From Acidianus ambivalens (GTDB taxonomy: Archaea; Thermoproteota; Thermoprotei_A; Sulfolobales; Sulfolobaceae): 64,000 nt of DNA. Both the position numbers and the translations under genes were made by a program. The DNA is taken from positions 926,001 to 990,000 of the forward strand of contig NZ_CP045482.1 in NCBI RefSeq assembly GCF_009729015.1, given 5' to 3'. This document shows, piece by piece, positions 53,248 through 64,000 of the stretch (positions within the stretch are counted from its first letter, which is position 1; the number at the start of each line of letters is the position of its first letter). The notes beneath the pieces were generated by a model, which saw nothing but the letters and a program-made list of their open reading frames with translations, was not told the DNA's origin and did no database searches.

Positions 53248-54019
53248 TTTAATAATCTCCGACGTTGATGGCGTTATAGTTAGAGAAGGAGAACCAATTT
53301 GGGAAAATATTTTTGCTATTAGAAAATTAAAAGAAGAAGGTAAAAAGATAATTCTTGTTACGAACAATTCGGGCTTCAGCAGAGTACTTTTATCTAGGCA
53401 ATTAAACTACTTAGGATTAGAGATAACTCCTAACGATATAATAACTAGTGGCCTTTCTGCTGCAATTTATATGAAGAGAAATACAAAAGTTAAAAGCGTT
53501 TACGTAATAGGAGAAGAAGGCCTTGTTGAAGAAATGAAGAACTTTAACTTTAGAGTTCTATCGACTGAAGAAGTTGAGGAAAATAATCCTGACGCAGTGG
53601 TTTTGGGTTTAGATAGGCTAGCTACTTACGATAAGTTATCAACGGGAATGAGATGCGTAGCTAGAGGATCAATGTTCATAGTAACTAATATGGATAGATT
53701 ATGGCCCTCAAAGGACGGATTGAAACTTGGAGCAGGAGCTCTTGCTTCTTCCATAATTTATGCCCTCAAAAGAGAACCTGATTTTATCGCAGGAAAGCCA
53801 AATAAGTGGATAATACAAGTTGCAATGGAATTAACTGGAATAAAGGATCTGTCAAAAGTTTTAGTTATTGGAGATCAGCTGGAGACTGACATAAAGATGG
53901 GTAACGATATAGGGGCAGATACTGTATTAGTTTTAACCGGAATATCAAGAAAGGAAGACGTAGAGAAAAGTAATATAAAACCAAAAATTGTTGTAGAAAA
54001 CCTGTCATTGTTAATTTAA
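53234..54019 (+). CDS. HAD-superfamily phosphatase (NagD-like)
   Basis: 261 residues from GTG 53234. Motif I is IISDVDGVIVREG (nucleophile Asp), motif II is LVTNNSG, the C2 cap lies between, then GKPNKWI (Lys) and VIGDQLETDIKMGNDIGADT with the motif IV acids. NagD-type enzymes remove phosphate from sugar or nucleotide phosphates or glycerol phosphate. The substrate is unknown. It overlaps the upstream small gene. Confidence 0.88.
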   Translation: MLDYDLIISDVDGVIVREGEPIWENIFAIRKLKEEGKKIILVTNNSGFSRVLLSRQLNYLGLEITPNDIITSGLSAAIYMKRNTKVKSVYVIGEEGLVEEMKNFNFRVLSTEEVEENNPDAVVLGLDRLATYDKLSTGMRCVARGSMFIVTNMDRLWPSKDGLKLGAGALASSIIYALKREPDFIAGKPNKWIIQVAMELTGIKDLSKVLVIGDQLETDIKMGNDIGADTVLVLTGISRKEDVEKSNIKPKIVVENLSLLI

Positions 54020-54058
54020 GATTAAACGCTTTTTAATCCTTTTAAAAAATTTAGAGAC

Positions 54059-55759
<1,701 letters not shown>

Positions 55760-55760
55760 A

Positions 55761-56705
55761 ATGAGCGAAGAAGAGAAGGAAATTGTCGTAAAAATAAAAA
55801 GATTTTCAAAGGAAAAGGGAAGTTGGTGGCAGGAATACAAACTAAAGGTAGATAGATTTACGCAAATGACTGAAGTATTAAGGAGAATAAAGACGGAACA
55901 AGACCCTACTTTAGCATATAGAGCATCATGCCACATGGCTGTTTGCGGAAGTTGTGGAATGAAAATCAACGGCGAACCTAGGTTAGCTTGCAAAACCTTA
56001 GCCTTAGATATGGTAAAGAAATATGGTAAAAACGAGATTGCAATAGAACCAATGGATTTCTTCCCAGTAATAAAGGACTTGATAGTAGATTGGACCGACT
56101 TTTACAATAGAATGTTTAAAGTTAAGCCAAGGCTCTATCCTTCAAAGGAAGTATTAGAAGGCAAAGCCGAACATAGATTAAAACCAGAAGATCAGAGAGA
56201 ACTATGGAAATTTGAACAATGTATATGGTGCGGATTATGTGTGTCAGCCTGTCCATCTGTAAAGAACGATCCAGAATTTTTAGGCCCAGCCGCTCACGCC
56301 AAAGGTTATAGATTCCTAGCAGATCCTAGAGATACAATATTTGATGAGAGATTAAAGATCTTAATTGATAGTGCTTGGAGATGTACTTATTGTTATCAAT
56401 GTTTCAACGTTTGTCCAAGAGATATCGAGCCTGTTACTACTATAAAGAAAACAAGAGCGTACACTAAGTTCTTAAGCGAAAAAACGCCAGTAGCTTTAAC
56501 TGGCGAAAAGCACGCTGATTCGATAGCCAAAAGTATAGAAGAAACTGGAAAAATTGAAGAAGCAAAAGTGTATATTTCAACTTACGGATTATTAACAGCG
56601 ATAACAGATATGATTTATGCGATGCAGAATGGGAAGTTAAAATACGCATTAGTTACGCAAAAGAAGGTGAAAAACATGGAACAAATTAGGAAAATAATTG
56701 GGTGA
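55761..56705 (+). CDS. sdhB: succinate dehydrogenase iron-sulfur subunit
   Basis: 314 residues. A [2Fe-2S] domain is shown by CHMAVCGSCGMKINGEPRLAC (quoted across its four cysteines, 20 visible residues of a longer stretch), then two ferredoxin clusters CIWCGLCVSACP and CTYCYQCFNVCP. In the last, CxxCxxC lacks no ligand. It passes electrons from SdhA to the membrane-anchor side. It is co-transcribed with sdhA and overlaps the sdhC frame by a GTGA. Confidence 0.95.
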   Translation: MSEEEKEIVVKIKRFSKEKGSWWQEYKLKVDRFTQMTEVLRRIKTEQDPTLAYRASCHMAVCGSCGMKINGEPRLACKTLALDMVKKYGKNEIAIEPMDFFPVIKDLIVDWTDFYNRMFKVKPRLYPSKEVLEGKAEHRLKPEDQRELWKFEQCIWCGLCVSACPSVKNDPEFLGPAAHAKGYRFLADPRDTIFDERLKILIDSAWRCTYCYQCFNVCPRDIEPVTTIKKTRAYTKFLSEKTPVALTGEKHADSIAKSIEETGKIEEAKVYISTYGLLTAITDMIYAMQNGKLKYALVTQKKVKNMEQIRKIIG

Positions 56706-56710
56706 GTAAG

Positions 56711-57586
56711 ATGAAGGTAGCATATTACCCTGGATGTGCAACTCACGGATTATCTAAAGACGTTGATATAGCAACAAAAAAAGTTGCCGATGTTTTAGGT
56801 CTAGAACTTGTAGAAGTAGAGGATTGGAACTGCTGCGGTGGCGGATTCTTAGACGAGTATAACGAAAAAGCTCACGTTGCACTCAATTTAAGGAATCTTT
56901 CCACTGTAGAAAGAATGGGCATGGATAAAATGGTTACTCCTTGCAGTGTTTGCTTACAAAGCCATAGACTTGCTGCATATAAGTACAATGAAAATAAGGA
57001 TTTAAGAAAAGAAGTAGATAAAAAATTGAAGGAAGCAAATATAAATTACTCAGGAAAAGCAACTGCGGAGCATATAGTTTGGGTTTTAGTAAGGGACGTA
57101 GGATTAGAAAAAATAAAGAAGGCAGTAAAGAAACCATTAACTGGATTAAGAGTTGGAGCGTATTATGGCTGTCAAATGCTAAGACCAGAGCAAATAATGG
57201 GCTTCGAACCATCTTTTAATCCTCACAGTATGGAAGATTTAATAGAAGCTACTGGAGCTACTCCGGTAAAGTTCCCAATGGCTACGGCGTGTTGCGGATT
57301 CCCATTAATGGGCAGTAATCCTAAAGTTGGATTAAAGCTGGCATATAATGTGTTAAACTCAGCAAAATCTCAGAATGCAGATATATTAGTTCATCCTTGT
57401 AGCTTATGTCACTTACAACTAGATGTTACACAACTAAAGGTTAAAAACGAATTCAACTTATCTTGGACTTTACCGGCAATCTATATAACACAACTATTAG
57501 GGCTTGCGTTTGGATTTTCTGCTGAGGAATTAGGAATAAGCAAATTAGCACAGGAAGTATTAAGAAAGAAGGGGATAATACAATGA
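56711..57586 (+). CDS. sdhC: succinate dehydrogenase subunit with CCG domains (SdhC/SdhE type)
   Basis: 291 residues from ATG 56711, chosen because GGTGA five bases before acts as a Shine-Dalgarno; GTG 56702 is an alternative. Two cysteine-rich CCG domains are seen, one with YPGCATHGLSKD and NCCGGGFLDE, and one with ACCGFPLMGSN and HPCSLCHLQLD. The fold resembles heterodisulfide reductase HdrB. In Sulfolobales this subunit replaces the haem-containing membrane anchor and mediates electron transfer to quinone. Confidence 0.93.
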   Translation: MKVAYYPGCATHGLSKDVDIATKKVADVLGLELVEVEDWNCCGGGFLDEYNEKAHVALNLRNLSTVERMGMDKMVTPCSVCLQSHRLAAYKYNENKDLRKEVDKKLKEANINYSGKATAEHIVWVLVRDVGLEKIKKAVKKPLTGLRVGAYYGCQMLRPEQIMGFEPSFNPHSMEDLIEATGATPVKFPMATACCGFPLMGSNPKVGLKLAYNVLNSAKSQNADILVHPCSLCHLQLDVTQLKVKNEFNLSWTLPAIYITQLLGLAFGFSAEELGISKLAQEVLRKKGIIQ

Positions 57587-57945
57587 GTGAAGAGAATAAA
57601 ATAGTTGAAGCACTAAAGAAACTTGGAGCCACAGTAGGTAATTGGTACGACGTTTCTGAGAGACCCGGAAGACCACCATTCGGGAAAGAAGTTGAGTATA
57701 AGATCGGAGATATAATGTGGGGAAAGGTTCACTTAAGGTTGGATGGCGATCTTTACGTTCATATTATATCAAAGATTCCATTTAACTGGAAGGATAGAGT
57801 AAAAGATCTCAAAATAAAAGGATCCATTGAAGACGCTGCTGGAGGCCTAATGTGGATAAAGACAACTCCAGAAGATATGTACTCGGATTTAGAATATATA
57901 AGAAACTACCTGGAAAAAATTAAGAACGAGAATCTCAAAAAGTGA
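57583..57945 (+). CDS. sdhD: succinate dehydrogenase small subunit (SdhD/SdhF type)
   Basis: 120 residues, mostly soluble. LKKLGATVGNWYDVSERPGR and an amphipathic C-terminal half are visible. No clear membrane helix is present, in line with the peripheral amphipathic anchor subunit of Sulfolobales Sdh. It overlaps sdhC by 4 bases (ATGA) and closes the operon. Only 1 base separates it from the convergent VWA gene. Confidence 0.9.
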   Translation: MSEENKIVEALKKLGATVGNWYDVSERPGRPPFGKEVEYKIGDIMWGKVHLRLDGDLYVHIISKIPFNWKDRVKDLKIKGSIEDAAGGLMWIKTTPEDMYSDLEYIRNYLEKIKNENLKK

Positions 57946-57946
57946 T

Positions 57947-59305
57947 TTAGGCTTCAACTACTTTAAGTAAATCATTTTGATCTAATTTGTATACTACTAG
58001 GTAAGTGTCAGATATTCTTCTTAAATCGGCATTGTCTCCTCTAATCATCACACTTATTAATGTAGCATTAGCATCCTTTAAAGATCTCCTTACCGTAGTC
58101 TCGGCGATCTTATCTTCTCCATCAGTTAAGATTATTACTTCACTGACACCTTTAACATGACCTTCCTTAATATCTTCACAGGCAGAAATTACTGATCTAC
58201 TTATATCAGTACCTCCTCCACCCCTTATTTTTCCTATATATTCAATCATCTTTATTACGTCCTTACTTTTAGCATTCTTTATAACCTTTATTAGAGGATA
58301 AGGAATATTATCGAAGAATCTTAAATAGAAGTCCCTATTTTCTCTCCTTGCCCTACTATACAAGGCTAACGCTACAGCCTTTGCCCACAATATCTTTTCC
58401 CCATCCATGCTACCCGATTTGTCAAGCAATAAGTAAATTGGACCTAAGCTTTCCTTAATTTGTTTTTGGTAAAGCAATAATTGACTTTCAGCTAGCCTAA
58501 CGTAAAATAGGTCTTCTGGCATGGCTAACTCTGACGGCACTATTCTTTCTAAATCGGAACCTTCCTCATAACCATATAATTCTCCTTTTGAATATCTGGT
58601 AGTCCTCTTTTTAGTCAAGCTTCCTAATTTGGGTATTCCGCTTAAGAATTCAAGGATTTTCTTTATTTCGGTGTTCCTAGCTAATCTTAATACTTCATGC
58701 ACATCACCTTCAAAGTTAAGCACACTTCCGGTTCCTGCTCCGTTACCTCCTACTATCCTTTGCATGCTCCTAACTGCATTAGCATCCTCTGCTGCCTTAG
58801 AAAGAGCTTTCTCATGAACTTGCTTTAAAAGCTTCTTAGTAGCATCGGTTGTTTGACCTTGTTGTTCTTTTTGTTCTCCGCCTTCTTTTCCTTGTGAGCC
58901 TTTCATTAAACCGTTAAGTATTTGTTCTGCTGCTTCTCTTTCTTCTGCTGACTGAGAAGTTCTTCTTATCCTTTCCAATTCCTCTATTAAATTCTGGATA
59001 TAACTTACTGACAATGCCATGCTTACTGCTGAATTTGCTATAGAGTAATTCCTGTTCTTTAATACAAGATCTGAAGATAACGTCATATCAAGTAAGGCAT
59101 ATTTTATTGCGTCTCCTTGAGAAATCTCTGATTTTGACTTTAAAATTGGCAAAGGCAAATAATGTACGTAATACGTATCGACTAGAAAGTCTGGATCTAT
59201 ATTAGAGTCTTTTCCCGATATTTTCTTTAATGTATAAAGAATTCTGTCTCCCCTATATTTAACTATGGGATCATCATAATCTATTCCTATTAGAAATCCA
59301 GTCAT
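57947..59305 (-). CDS. von Willebrand factor A (VWA) domain protein, ViaA/CoxE-like
   Basis: 452 residues. The C-terminal VWA domain has a complete MIDAS: DKSGSMDGEKI, GGGTDISRS and LTDGEDK. The N-terminal half is helical with a Gln/Gly/Lys-rich linker near 130-150. It forms a pair with the MoxR ATPase encoded upstream (4-base overlap), as in bacterial RavA-ViaA or CoxD-CoxE systems, which mature metal or respiratory enzymes. Being next to sdhABCD, it could help assemble Sdh, but that is inference. Confidence 0.85.
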   Translation of the reverse strand: MTGFLIGIDYDDPIVKYRGDRILYTLKKISGKDSNIDPDFLVDTYYVHYLPLPILKSKSEISQGDAIKYALLDMTLSSDLVLKNRNYSIANSAVSMALSVSYIQNLIEELERIRRTSQSAEEREAAEQILNGLMKGSQGKEGGEQKEQQGQTTDATKKLLKQVHEKALSKAAEDANAVRSMQRIVGGNGAGTGSVLNFEGDVHEVLRLARNTEIKKILEFLSGIPKLGSLTKKRTTRYSKGELYGYEEGSDLERIVPSELAMPEDLFYVRLAESQLLLYQKQIKESLGPIYLLLDKSGSMDGEKILWAKAVALALYSRARRENRDFYLRFFDNIPYPLIKVIKNAKSKDVIKMIEYIGKIRGGGGTDISRSVISACEDIKEGHVKGVSEVIILTDGEDKIAETTVRRSLKDANATLISVMIRGDNADLRRISDTYLVVYKLDQNDLLKVVEA

Positions 59306-60465
59306 GTGTAAATCCCCAACTTTCTACCAACTTTTTCCAATAATTTATCAATTTCTGCACTTACTTCTTTAGAAAACTCTTCTACTTTCTCGTCGCCGCT
59401 TTCTTTACCTAGAGCTATTACTCTATCTCTGGTTGCCTTTAATGACCTTATTAAGTCTATTAATCTTGGATCAGACTCGCTTGCAGCATCAACATATTTT
59501 CCTGCTTCTTTTATATTATTGTAAATTTCGTTCAATTCCCTCATGTACTTTATTGGAGTCTTTAGTTCTTCAGAGAGTAAAGCAGAGACTTTCTCAAAGT
59601 CATCTATTTCTTTTGGTGCTATATACTTTAAGACTATTAAGTCCTCTTCTGTAGCTTTTAGTCTACCGTTTAGCAAGGCATGAGCTGAAATAATTTTTAG
59701 GACTTTTCCTTTTCTTCTGTCGCTTAAATGAATTCCTTTTTCCTCCAGCATTGCGTAAAGTTTAAGTAATTTACTCTTTACCGGACTTAAGTCGACTTCT
59801 GTTAGATAGGAATATATCTTATCAAGATCTTCTATGGTCATTAATGGTGATTCGACCTTCCATTTTGTTGTAAACTCCAATTCCCAAGCTGACTCTATTA
59901 GATTTTTCCACATTTCTTCTCCTACTGGTTTAGCGTAATGCCTTAATAGCAACCTATCATAAAGAGCCTCTAATTCTGGCTCATCGGGAACTCTATTGCT
60001 TGCACTTATTAAAGTCCTTAAAGGAACTTTAATTACGTTATAACCGTCATAAATTACTCTTTCGTTTAGTAACGATAATAACGCGTTTAGTATTGCACTA
60101 TTTGCATTAAATATCTCATCTAGAAAAGCAATTTCGCTTTCTGGTAATCTATCTTTAGTTATTCTTTTGTACACTCCTTGTTTTAATGCATTTATATCTA
60201 AAGCTCCAAATAATTCTGCTGGTTCTGTATATTTTGTTAGCAGATACATGAAGAACTTTGCATTTAATAATTCTGCAGCTCTTCTAGCTAATGCAGATTT
60301 TGCTGTTCCAGGTTCTCCAATTAACACGACGTGTTCTTTGGAGAGTAACGCTAGGGTGATAACTTTAGCTTCCTCTTCTCTGCCCACAAAAGGGCTCCAT
60401 AAGGCTTCCAAAAATTTCTTGGGAAGTTCAAGCACTTTATTATCCACTTGCATTCCCATATACAT
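59302..60465 (-). CDS. MoxR-type AAA+ ATPase
   Basis: 387 residues. Walker A GEPGTAKSALARRAAELL, Walker B AFLDEIFNANSAILNALLS, sensor 1 ISASNRVPD and an arginine-finger region YDRLLLRHYA. MoxR ATPases act as chaperones for metal-centre insertion with a VWA partner, here the overlapping downstream gene. A TATA-like TTTATAAG on the minus strand, about 24 bases before the ATG, predicts a leaderless mRNA. The C-terminal part is a coiled-coil-like helix. Confidence 0.9.
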   Translation of the reverse strand: MYMGMQVDNKVLELPKKFLEALWSPFVGREEEAKVITLALLSKEHVVLIGEPGTAKSALARRAAELLNAKFFMYLLTKYTEPAELFGALDINALKQGVYKRITKDRLPESEIAFLDEIFNANSAILNALLSLLNERVIYDGYNVIKVPLRTLISASNRVPDEPELEALYDRLLLRHYAKPVGEEMWKNLIESAWELEFTTKWKVESPLMTIEDLDKIYSYLTEVDLSPVKSKLLKLYAMLEEKGIHLSDRRKGKVLKIISAHALLNGRLKATEEDLIVLKYIAPKEIDDFEKVSALLSEELKTPIKYMRELNEIYNNIKEAGKYVDAASESDPRLIDLIRSLKATRDRVIALGKESGDEKVEEFSKEVSAEIDKLLEKVGRKLGIYT

Positions 60466-60660
60466 GAATTGTATTTCATAGCTTATAAAGAAAGGTTAAG
60501 AAAATGCCCTCAAATTATTACATTAAGAGACTCCTTTAACTGTTATATTTAAAATAAACTATCAATAAAGGGGCAAAAGAATTTAAAAGTAAAATTTTCT
60601 CATTTAGATCAAATTTTTTGAAAAGAACATTAGTATTCAACTAAAATAAGGTCTACACAA

Positions 60661-60670
60661 GATTTAAATA
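60661..60670 (+). promoter_or_regulatory. TATA box of ssb
   Basis: GATTTAAATA is about 50 bases before the ssb ATG, so the mRNA should carry a leader of about 25 bases. That leader contains GTGAG at 60702-60706, a Shine-Dalgarno-like sequence. The rest of the 250-base gap upstream is AT-rich and holds no gene that I can see. Confidence 0.5.
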
Positions 60671-60715
60671 TTCCTATAATAAGGATATATTAACAAATCT
60701 CGTGAGTCGGGACAC

Positions 60716-61143
<428 letters not shown>

Positions 61144-61147
<4 letters not shown>

Positions 61148-61425
61148 ATTTCGACGAAATTAAGGATAAAAAACCTCAAAAAGTAGGAGAATTTATAGAT
61201 AAGGCAGAAGACGGAGATAATTACATAATAAAAGTTTCTGACGACAAAATATTCGAAGTGGCTCCAATAGCTTACTATATATGGGCTATGTGCGACGGAA
61301 GTAAGACCGTAACTCAAATAGTCGATGAGATTAGTAAAGAAGCAAACATAGAGTTTGATCAATTAAAAGATCCCGTAACTGCCGTATTAGAACAGTTACA
61401 GCAAGCTTCTCTCATAACGTTATAA
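61144..61425 (+). CDS. PqqD-like protein
   Basis: 93 residues with the PqqD pattern: FEVAPIAYYIWAMCDGSKTV, then TQIVDEISKEANI and a final helix. PqqD family proteins are winged-helix peptide carriers used in radical-SAM peptide maturation. No PqqA/PqqE or other RiPP gene is visible nearby. The start overlaps ssb by 4 bases, so the two proteins should be made in step. Its job in this setting is unknown. Confidence 0.78.
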
Positions 61426-61448
61426 GTTATTTTTGCATTATATTTTTT

Positions 61449-63065
61449 ATGAGAGCTATTTTACCTGAAGATTCTCTTTTATCAGCACAAGAAGCAATTT
61501 CCTTATTTGTATCTAAAGTTCCTCCAGAAAGGAGGATAAAGGAGATTGAAATAACAGATGCTCTTAATAAAATATCTGCTGAGGACGTTTATTCTCCTAT
61601 AGACTTACCTCCGTTTTCTAGATCAACAGTTGATGGGTTCGCCGTAAAATCTTCTTTCACTCCAGGAAAATTCAAGATAATAGGGAAAATAAATATTGGA
61701 AAATATAAAGAAATTGAAATTTCCGATAATGAAGCAGTTGAAGTTGATACTGGAGCTATGATCCCAAAAGGTGCAGACGCTGTTATAAAAATTGAGGAAA
61801 CTAAAATTGAAGGAGAATACGTTGAGATCCCTAAAAAGCTAAACTTTGGAACAGATATAGCATGGATAGGTAGCGATGTGCCAAGAGGCACGCAGATACT
61901 TTATAAAGGAGAAAAAATTACTCCTGAAAAAATTGCGTTCCTAGCTTCTGCTGGAATAAACAAGATAAAAGTTTATGAGACACCTTCGATTTACGTAATC
62001 TCAACTGGTGATGAGTTAATAGAGCCTGGTAAAGAGTTACAGCCGGGAAAAATATACGAAAGCAATCTTCATTTCCTTATTTCAAGACTTAAAAATGATG
62101 GATACAATGTAGTAGGTCATAAAGTCGTAGTAGATGATAAAGATAAAATTGAAGAAGCCCTTGAAGAGGCTAGTGAGATTGCAGATGTGATAATCATAAC
62201 TGGTGGTACAAGCGCGGGAGAAAAAGACCTTGTTCACCAAATAATTAGAGAGAAAGGAGAAATAATAGTTCATGGACTAAAGTTTAAGCCAGGGAAACCT
62301 ACATTATTAGGGAAATTTAACGGAAAGCCGGTCTTTGGACTTCCTGGTAATATTGTATCTACGATCATGATTTACGATAGAGTAATTAGAAACTACTTAT
62401 CGCTAATGAAGGGAGAAGAAAATAACACTGAAGAAACTGAATATGCGCAATTATTACTTCCAGTTAAGGCAGATAAAAAGAGATTCACATATATTCCAGT
62501 ATACTTAGTACAAGGATTTGCAATACCTATTCCTTTTGATAGCTATATGGTAGGTAGCTTTTCTTTGGCCGACGGTTTTATTGGGCTTGATCCAGGCACA
62601 GAGTTAAAAGAAGGGGATAAAGTTGAAGTCATAATAAAGAGAAAGGACAGGAGGATTACATTAATAGGAGAAGAAGATAAAAGATTTGATAACTTGAACG
62701 TAAGAAAAATTTATTTAGGCTCGCAAGTTTCTTGCAAGGCTTTAGAGAAGGGCATAGGAGATATAGTAGTTATTAGTTCATTATTCTGTACTCCGAATAA
62801 TTATGACTATTTAATAGAAAGAAGAATTCTAGAACAAGGAGAGGGAGATGAAGTTGGATATTTTGATTGGCTAGGATTAAGCAAATTTAATAGAAATCCA
62901 TCAGTAAAATTGAAGTCTCCTTCGACTGTGTTGAACTTTCTAGGTAAGGCAAAAGTGTTTGCACCAGAAGGATATCTTAAAGAAGGAAAGGAATTAGGCA
63001 AGGAAAAGTTATTCGTAATCGTAAGAAATAAGGAGGCTTTCAAATTCCTAAATGGAATTTTTTAA
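61449..63065 (+). CDS. moeA: molybdopterin molybdenumtransferase MoeA with C-terminal binding-protein-like domain
   Basis: 538 residues. The MoeA core (about 1-395) has LPPFSRSTVDGFAV, ISTGDELIEPGKE, ITGGTSAGEKDLVH and FGLPGNIVS. The extra about 140 residues (RRITLIGEEDKRFDNLNVRK onward, IVVISSLFCT) resemble the type II periplasmic-binding/LysR effector domain found fused to archaeal MoeA. MoeA inserts molybdenum or, in hot archaea, tungsten into the pterin. The extra domain may bind molybdate or tungstate. Confidence 0.92.
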   Translation: MRAILPEDSLLSAQEAISLFVSKVPPERRIKEIEITDALNKISAEDVYSPIDLPPFSRSTVDGFAVKSSFTPGKFKIIGKINIGKYKEIEISDNEAVEVDTGAMIPKGADAVIKIEETKIEGEYVEIPKKLNFGTDIAWIGSDVPRGTQILYKGEKITPEKIAFLASAGINKIKVYETPSIYVISTGDELIEPGKELQPGKIYESNLHFLISRLKNDGYNVVGHKVVVDDKDKIEEALEEASEIADVIIITGGTSAGEKDLVHQIIREKGEIIVHGLKFKPGKPTLLGKFNGKPVFGLPGNIVSTIMIYDRVIRNYLSLMKGEENNTEETEYAQLLLPVKADKKRFTYIPVYLVQGFAIPIPFDSYMVGSFSLADGFIGLDPGTELKEGDKVEVIIKRKDRRITLIGEEDKRFDNLNVRKIYLGSQVSCKALEKGIGDIVVISSLFCTPNNYDYLIERRILEQGEGDEVGYFDWLGLSKFNRNPSVKLKSPSTVLNFLGKAKVFAPEGYLKEGKELGKEKLFVIVRNKEAFKFLNGIF

Positions 63066-63114
63066 GAATACACAAATCTGAAAAACCTTAAATGTAATGT
63101 ACATATTTTTAGCT

Positions 63115-64000
63115 ATGTCAGCAAAAGCAGAGGCTTACTCAAGTTCCGCTAATTTGGGCCCTGGATTTGATATTTTATCCATGGCTCATAACGCTTTCAA
63201 GGACATAGTAATTGCGAGAACTATTGAGGAGAAGGGAAAAATAATAATCAAGAGTAATAATCCCAAGATTCCTTTAGATCCTGAAAAAAATTCTGCAGGA
63301 TTGGCTACAAAAATTCTTCTTCAAGAAAAGGGAATAGATGAAGGGGTAGAAATCGAGATAAATAAGGGAATTCCTTTTGGCTTGGGTTTAGGCAGTAGTG
63401 GTGCCTCTTCTGTTGCTGCAATAGCAGCAGTTAACGAGCTTTTTGAGCTTAAGTTGACCCAAGAAGAGATGGTAAAATATTCGATGTTCGGAGAGCAGGC
63501 TTCTTCTGGCTCTCCTCACCCTGATAATGTAGCAGCTAGTGTATACGGTGGAATAATTGCTGTAACCTCGGTTTCTCCTGTAAAAGTAGAAAAAATCCCT
63601 GTTAATCTAGATTTTAAGATCCTATTAATTTCCCCCCAAGGTGAGAGGGAAGGCAAAACAAAAAAAGCTAGAGAAATGTTACCTAGTAAGATAGACCTTT
63701 CACTTTATGTTAAAAATTCCAGATATCTATCGTCGCTAATTTTAGGCTTTATTAAAGGAGATAAAGAATTGATAAAACAAGGGTTAAACGATGAAATAGT
63801 TGAAGTTGCGAGGGAGCCTCTCTATCCTCACTATAAGAAAATTAAAGAAATTGCATTGAAGAATGGCGCTATAGGTAGTTGTGTTAGCGGTGCAGGACCA
63901 ACAGTCTTGGTGCTCTATGACGATAACACTAACCTTGATAAAATAAAGGTTGAGAGCCTTGAAGTTTGCAAAGCATTTGGACTTACATGCAATTTCATTT
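63115..64000 (+). CDS. thrB: homoserine kinase, C-terminal end cut by the window
   Basis: 295 complete codons are visible; the gene runs off the right edge, near its end since the family has about 300-310 residues. GHMP kinase motifs: SANLGPGFDILSMAHN near the start, the phosphate loop IPFGLGLGSSGASS, and GSCVSGAGPTVLVLYDD near 250. It phosphorylates homoserine in threonine synthesis. A TATA-like CATATTTTTAG lies shortly before the ATG. Confidence 0.9.
   Translation, partial: MSAKAEAYSSSANLGPGFDILSMAHNAFKDIVIARTIEEKGKIIIKSNNPKIPLDPEKNSAGLATKILLQEKGIDEGVEIEINKGIPFGLGLGSSGASSVAAIAAVNELFELKLTQEEMVKYSMFGEQASSGSPHPDNVAASVYGGIIAVTSVSPVKVEKIPVNLDFKILLISPQGEREGKTKKAREMLPSKIDLSLYVKNSRYLSSLILGFIKGDKELIKQGLNDEIVEVAREPLYPHYKKIKEIALKNGAIGSCVSGAGPTVLVLYDDNTNLDKIKVESLEVCKAFGLTCNFI

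Noticed and set aside
57947..60465. Possible type of gas-vesicle or magnesium chelatase system from the AAA/VWA pair
   Set aside because: No GvpN or BchI/BchD-specific regions or partner genes are present; MoxR/VWA fits better.

Overview
The window looks like a chromosomal segment of a thermoacidophilic crenarchaeon of the order Sulfolobales, probably close to Acidianus. This is inferred from gene content, not from a marker search. The DNA is AT-rich. Many genes have a TATA-like box about 26 bases before the start codon, so their transcripts are probably leaderless. Sulfolobales-type proteins include a hexaprenyl diphosphate synthase, a single-OB SSB with an acidic tail, an SdhABCD complex whose third subunit carries cysteine-rich CCG domains, a biotin-dependent acyl-CoA carboxylase of the 3-hydroxypropionate/4-hydroxybutyrate cycle, the Sso2452/Sso2453-like pair (RadA paralogue and tyrosine phosphatase), and an SSV-type integrase remnant at a tRNA gene.

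Layout. 1-5.8 kb: truncated S53 protease, exonuclease III, NifX-like and DsrE-like proteins, class V aminotransferase, phosphodiesterase, a DUF996-like membrane protein, and a HEPN/nucleotidyltransferase pair whose HEPN gene is frameshifted. 6-10 kb: nadC, GMP synthase glutaminase, a binding-protein-like protein, TenA, a stand-alone Crn1 ring nuclease and a decayed AbrB/PIN toxin-antitoxin pair. 10-21 kb: aRadC, then phosphatase, endonuclease V, nicotinamidase and DHH phosphoesterase; a 1-Cys peroxiredoxin; DUF763 and citrate synthase; a phosphate transport module (DUF47, PiT, RHH regulator); Hel308. 21-34 kb, mainly minus strand: acyl-CoA carboxylase, an ABC importer with a fused double permease, a second Ski2-like helicase, and a peptide-type ABC operon whose two ATPases have both lost catalytic motifs. 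34-41 kb: P3A-type proton ATPase, TPR protein, dCTP deaminase, esterase, then tRNA-Leu(GAG) with an int(N) fragment.

40.7-54 kb: release factor aRF1, purine salvage (phosphoribosyltransferase, MTA phosphorylase), hexaprenyl diphosphate synthase, an ATP-grasp ligase, two geranylgeranyl-reductase-like flavoproteins, an Lrp-type regulator, asparaginase, DUF2070 and HAD proteins. 54-64 kb: sdhABCD, a MoxR/VWA pair, ssb with a PqqD-like gene, moeA, and the start of homoserine kinase. Together this is mostly a core region: central carbon metabolism (carboxylase, citrate synthase, Sdh), isoprenoid and quinone chemistry, NAD and purine salvage, DNA repair and transport. Small islands of mobile or defence debris sit at 5-10 kb and 40 kb.

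The strongest unusual observation is the start of the aRF1 gene. Its natural ATG opens a frame that meets the sequence CTT TGA C after codon 3, and only a +1 shift joins it to the rest of the protein. This is the same heptamer used by the bacterial RF2 programmed frameshift. Other points of interest are an ATP-grasp gene whose only well-placed start is ATA behind a good Shine-Dalgarno, the ABC operon with two degenerate ATPases, the integrase fragment in tRNA-Leu, the orphan ring nuclease, two candidate C/D box sRNAs, and palindromes over the NifX-like and peroxiredoxin promoters. Genes broken by one base could also be sequence errors; reads were not available.
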